The notes beneath the pieces are model-generated. The model was not told the DNA's origin, ran no database searches, and worked only from the letters and a program-made list of their open reading frames with translations. A program made the translations under genes and the position numbers. From Platerodrilus igneus (taxonomy: Eukaryota > Arthropoda > Insecta > Coleoptera > Lycidae), in the NCBI GenBank assembly GCA_036346225.1, contig JARFIW010000170.1, positions 12,998,501-13,062,500 of the forward strand: a stretch of 64,000 nucleotides of DNA, in the 5' to 3' direction. Shown here one piece after another: positions 59,875 to 64,000 of this stretch; the stretch's first letter is position 1, and every line of letters begins with the position of its first letter.

Positions 59875-60132
59875 TTTAGTGACATTTAACTGGAAACGTA
59901 TTGGTTTTCGTTGACCAACTTCCTCAAATAGCATTGGGTATAGTACTTTTTTAGAAGGTCCGCCAGTGCTAATTAGGTAATCGATTATTTGTTCATTTTC
60001 ACTTTATCTTGCATTTACAGGAGAACTTTAATGCCAGAAATGGTTAAGTAACCTCCTTCAATTTTCTTCTTATAAATTAAAATTTCTTTAATGCACTCAT
60101 ATCGGACTGAAACTATGCTTTACCGGTATTTT
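59875..60132. other. No gene recognised
   Basis: AT-rich spacer before the mariner element. It repeats TATCTTGCATTTA (60010-60022) also seen at 59098-59110. Confidence 0.4.
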
Positions 60133-61334
60133 TATTGTGTTGAGAGTTCTGAAATTTATTGATTGCTGCAATAAGAATAACCCCAGTTCTATCTTCTGCA
60201 ATGCAATTTTAATTGCTCCAACTGATCTAAAATTTTCTTAAAAACAGTCCAAGCGCGTATGAAATATTCGCCTTACATAGTATAATGTTAAGCGGCCTTG
60301 ATAACGCAAGCACGAATGGAATATTGTGTCAAGAGACCTTAAAGGACTGTTTTGTTGGAGAAAGCACCGTGCAATAATGGTTCCAGAAATTTCGTTTTGC
60401 AGATTTCAGCCTTGCAGATGCACCCTGTAGCAATCGAACTACAATAATCCAGGACGACAATTTAAAGACCTTGGTGGACGCTGACCCATCACAAACGGTT
60501 CGTGGGATTGTAGAAGAACTAGGCATCAGTTACAATGCTATTGCAGATGGTTTAAAACGCATTGGAAAGCTTAAAAAGTTCGAAAAGTGGATACCCCATG
60601 ATTTGAACGATCGGCAGAAATTGTCATATTTTGAGGTTTGTTCATCGTTGATTTTGCACAACCAAAACGACCCGTTTTTGGATCGAATTGTCTCGTGTGA
60701 CGAAAGTGGATTCTGTATGATAACCGGAGACGTTCGGGACAGTGGTTGGATGCCGACGAGCCACCCCGAGAGTTTTCAAAGGCGAAAACTCACCAAAAAA
60801 AGATTGTGGTCCCAGTATGGTGGCCGACGGCCGGTGTCATCCACTACAACTTTTTTGAACAAGGCGAAACCATCACACTAATGCCATACTGTAAAAAATC
60901 GACGAAATGTACCAAAAATTGCGTCAGCAGCAGTCGGCCCTGGTTAACAGAAAAAGTCCAATCCTGCTGCATGACAATCCCGCCCACACGTTTCTCAAAT
61001 TACTATAAAAAAATTGAGCGAGTTGAGCGTCGAAGTTTTGCCTCATCCACCATACTCCCCAGACCTTGCGCCATCCGACTACCATCTTTTCAAGCACTTC
61101 GGTAACTTTCTCACCGGTAGAACCTTCGCCAATCAAGACCAGGTAAAAACGGACTTTATCGAATCCCGAGCACCAACTTTTTTGCTGATGGCATAAATCG
61201 GCCAGTATCGCGTTGGCAAAAGTGCGCTGATTCGAATGGTGCTTATTTCGATTAAATCTGGTCAATATTACAAAAGTTATGACCATTTAAAGTTTACTAA
61301 TTAAAATGCTGAGAACTTTCATGACAACCTAATA
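60133..61334 (+). mobile_element. mariner element, inactive
   Basis: About 1.2 kb, flanked by TA. The ends are degenerate inverted repeats (left TTGTGTTGAGAGTTCTG, complement of right TTAGGTTGTCATGAAAGTTCTC). The transposase is in pieces: GESTVQ then WFQKFR (about 60357-60400), VDADPSQTVRGIVEELGISY in the helix-turn-helix part (60471-60600), and the first catalytic Asp in VSCDESGF (about 60690). Then come ILLHDNPAHTF with the second Asp (about 60960-60995) and YSPDLAPSDYHLF with the third (about 61045-61090), a D,D34D arrangement. Frame shifts occur near 60800, 60870 and 61000. The C-terminus ends near 61196. Confidence 0.93.
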
Positions 61335-61699
61335 TAAATGATACATTTTAGGTTAACTAAAGCTGATTCTGGCAGACAGTATTAATTTATATTCATTAAA
61401 TCCAAATAATGTTGCAAATGTTTGTAAATAATTAATATTGTCAGAAATGTGTAAGGCAGCATGTCCTGAACTCTGGGTCACGATAAACTGGTTGTTCTGG
61501 AGTAGCTTTTGACAGAGTTCAACATCCTAAATGTATATTTTTAGGATTTAATAATTAAAACTTATACGCTCTGGCAGAGGTTATTATTGTATGATCTCTA
61601 TATGGATAGAAATGATTATATGGTGGTGATGAATATTTTTATAGAAGCATTCGACTACCATAGTATCTCTAGAGAAATTCAATAAATTATTAAATATGG
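61335..61699. other. No gene recognised
   Basis: AT-rich flank of mariner. Confidence 0.4.
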
Positions 61700-61830
61700 C
61701 TTTCCTCAGAAGATGCGGTAATACTATAAACTAAGGGTGCACCGGTTGACTACAGTGGTGCAGAAGTGGGTTCCTATAGAAACAATGAAAATGAAACAAA
61801 AATCGAAGAGCAACACCCCACTAGGTGCAA
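61700..61830 (+). repeat. Interspersed repeat R2, copy 3
   Basis: Contains AAGGGTGCACCGGTTGACTACAGTGGTGCAG then GTGGGTTCCTATAGAAAC, and A-rich sequence; see 16296-16460. Confidence 0.5.
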
Positions 61831-63872
61831 TTACCACATTACCAATAACACATTGAAAGGCTTTTAACCTGTCTTAGATCATGGGTGCCAACTCATCTAG
61901 CCTAGTGTAGTGAGAATTCTCTGGACAACAAGTATTTCTACAGATTTTAAGTATGCCGATCTCCTGGTGGAATGGAGTTTTTTTACAAAATGCAATACTA
62001 TATGTTTAAACAAAGAAAACGACAAATTTCAGCTTACTGCGTCACCTTAATCTATTTTAAGATATCATTATCTCATTTTTCTTCTAACCAGGTATAGATA
62101 CCAAACTTTAAAGTTACCTAAATCAATTTAAATATCAGCGACAGAGCCATATTCCTGTAAACAAATTCACACACAAAATTGTTAAATTGCATAAATCAGT
62201 TCATATTCAATTAGTCATTATTTTGATTATTGAACTACAATAATTTATGATACGTCTCAAATTTTCAATTTAAACTTGAAATATCCAGTTTTTATATCTA
62301 TTACTTAACACCATACTTCAACTAGTGGTGAACGTTGCATAATTTTATCAATATTTAACTGCACAAGCGTCATGCATAAATGCCACCAACAATCAATTAA
62401 AGCAATTTCTAATTTGTTACAGCTTATAGTTACGTCTTAATACGGATAAATAATTTCATGAAGCCAGAATTAAAGTAATGTGCCATTGGTTGTCACATTT
62501 TTAATTTGTGTTGCTTTAGAATTATTCCATCCCAATCTGTTAGTGTTGCTGGGTTCTATCGAGTATCCGCGGATTTCACCACGTTAACATTTATCTACTG
62601 ATTCATAGCCAAAGTGGTTTACTCGATTAACCTTGCAACAGTCACCCTCACTAATGTTTTTGTTTATGTTTCATCATTTTCTTCTCACTCTTCATACGTT
62701 CGGTGGAAACTATGTCATTGCATAACATTCATATTGTTTGTGTAGGATCACGTGAATCACTCGTGAACCAATATGATTTCATCGTGTAAAGGTCGCCTTC
62801 CCACAGCTATCTTATTATTGAAAACATTTTTAAATTGTATTTATTTTATATTACTGTCAATATTACAGGTATCTGATATTTGTTAGTTTTTTAAATAAGC
62901 GCATGTGTTTTTAAGTAATTGCTACCTTATATGGATCTGCTTATTATAGTGTCTGGGGTAAACTTTGTATTATAATTACACGGGTATCCTTGTAACGCTA
63001 AATTTTTCTCAATTTTAGTACAAATTGTAAAAATCATTCCTATATATGGGATAATTATGATATGAAACGTGCATATTATTAATTTTGCTGTTATTCATTG
63101 CGTTAGTTATTTTTAAGTCTTTCTTAAAATGACATTATGAAAATTTACTTTGTAATTATCTGTTGTAATTATCATGCTTACATCTTTACATTCGACTTCA
63201 TAATACGTAATATTGAAATTTGTTCTCCTTTTTCGGTTTTTATAGTAATTTATGGACTTGCGTTACATTCAAATATGTATTACATAGAAATAAAATTGCT
63301 TTTGTGCTTTTTAAGTTTATTGCTTGAATTCTCTTTTATAGAACTAGAAATTGATTGAAATGCCATGTTTAAGGAATGCTAACATTTATGAATTCAGAAT
63401 ATACAGGTTACTTCAATATTAATTTTGTCCGTTTAAGATTAATTTTCTTCTTCGAGAGTGATTGCTCCATGAAATGGGCAGAAAAGACGTAAATAAATTT
63501 TGGTGTTTAGATTCTCATTCCATGGGGTTCTTACTCTCGACGCTTAACAGTACTGCAAGTAGGCACTTTTGTTGTTAGTAATGTAGAAATATCATTTAAA
63601 TTTGAATATAACTCCAAATCCATAACTAATTTTTCCTCAAGTCACCACGGCGCTGTTACAAAACAGGTTTTCTCGTGAGAAGACGGAGTGGCCTATATAT
63701 TTCTCCTTATTCACCTATGGTCTATTCTTAGTAATTTTTATTGAAGTAGATACGTTGACCTAGAAAGAGGCAGGCATTTACAACGTCTTAATGTTTGCAG
63801 AATTGTTATTATTAAATCGCCACTTTTCGGTGTAAACAAACATATTGCCTATTGGAATACTTTACATTATTG
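61831..63872. other. No gene recognised
   Basis: AT-rich sequence without recognised exons, repeats or RNA genes. The 73-residue ORF at 63137-63358 is hydrophobic and Ile-rich but is most likely chance. Confidence 0.4.
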
Positions 63873-64000
63873 TGTTATACTCTCGAATAACTACACGTCA
63901 TTGTTATACTATTGTGGACAATTGTTATACTATTGCGCAATTGTTACAATTTAACGCATAATTACGCGGTAAATTTACCCGTCATATTGTAACTTACTCA
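63873..64000 (-). repeat. Solo LTR edge, runs off the window
   Basis: Matches the start of 58122-58698: TGTTATACT, CTACACGTCATTGT, ATTGCGCAATTGTTA, TTTAACGCATAATTACGCGG, AAATTTACCCG.CATATTGTAACTTA. The rest lies beyond base 64000. Confidence 0.8.

Noticed and set aside
59098..60022. 13-bp direct repeat TATCTTGCATTTA as target duplication of the MITE block
   Set aside because: The right copy lies 138 bp beyond the arm end; the TA flanks explain the MITE better.

Overview
This is a eukaryotic nuclear window, AT-rich, with spliced genes, long introns, poly-A signals and very dense transposable elements (TEs). The protein families and TE types (RTE-like and Jockey/CR1-like LINEs, Ty3/gypsy, BEL/Pao, Ty1/copia, Penelope-like, mariner, piggyBac, hAT, tRNA-derived SINE) fit an insect with a large TE-rich genome. 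The order cannot be fixed from the sequence alone.

Only two host genes can be supported, both on the + strand and head to tail. The first is the 3' end of an OVCA2-like (FSH1 family) serine hydrolase, with exons at 5224-5364 and 14786-14940. Its 9.4 kb intron holds a piggyBac tail, a LINE, tRNA-like repeats and a GT/GC microsatellite. The second is a complete ZIP (SLC39A1/2/3-like) metal-ion transporter in four exons (15184-15888, 34860-35072, 35130-35292, 35354-35412). They join in frame to 379 residues. Its first intron is about 19 kb and full of TEs, while introns 2 and 3 are about 60 bp. Only 243 bp separate the hydrolase stop codon from the ZIP start codon.

Layout: 1-4.4 kb, gypsy integrase, LTR-like and RTE-like LINE remnants on the - strand. 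5.2-14.9 kb, hydrolase exons and intron. 15.2-35.4 kb, ZIP gene; its intron 1 holds a solo LTR, a palindromic insertion, four LINE pieces, a decayed gypsy with a nested SINE, a hAT-type MITE and a relic of an unnamed protein family with a SDSCGGQN motif. 36.2-38.5 kb, a copia element with a recognisable 3' LTR, next to a Penelope-like GIY-YIG fragment. 38.9-41.6 kb, a solo LTR and a BEL/Pao relic. 42.4-46.2 kb, RTE-like LINEs around a 7 x 70 bp satellite. 46.9-48.8 kb, a hAT transposase pseudogene. 51.4-56.3 kb, a tandem LTR array with primer-binding-site spacers, a nested 1.93 kb solo LTR and a gag-like ORF. 58.1-59.9 kb, two solo LTRs, one inside a TA-flanked foldback MITE. 60.1-61.3 kb, a mariner relic. 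63.9-64.0 kb, the edge of another LTR.

The most notable pattern is one LTR superfamily with about ten members here. They are divergent in sequence but keep TGTTAC.../...GTAACA-type ends, 4-bp target duplications and a conserved 5' splice-site consensus (GT[A/G]AGTA). No complete novel system was identified. The best leads are the LTR-PBS-LTR-PBS-LTR array, the LTR splice donor, the palindromic insertion with Penelope-like sequence, and the SDSCGGQN-family relic.
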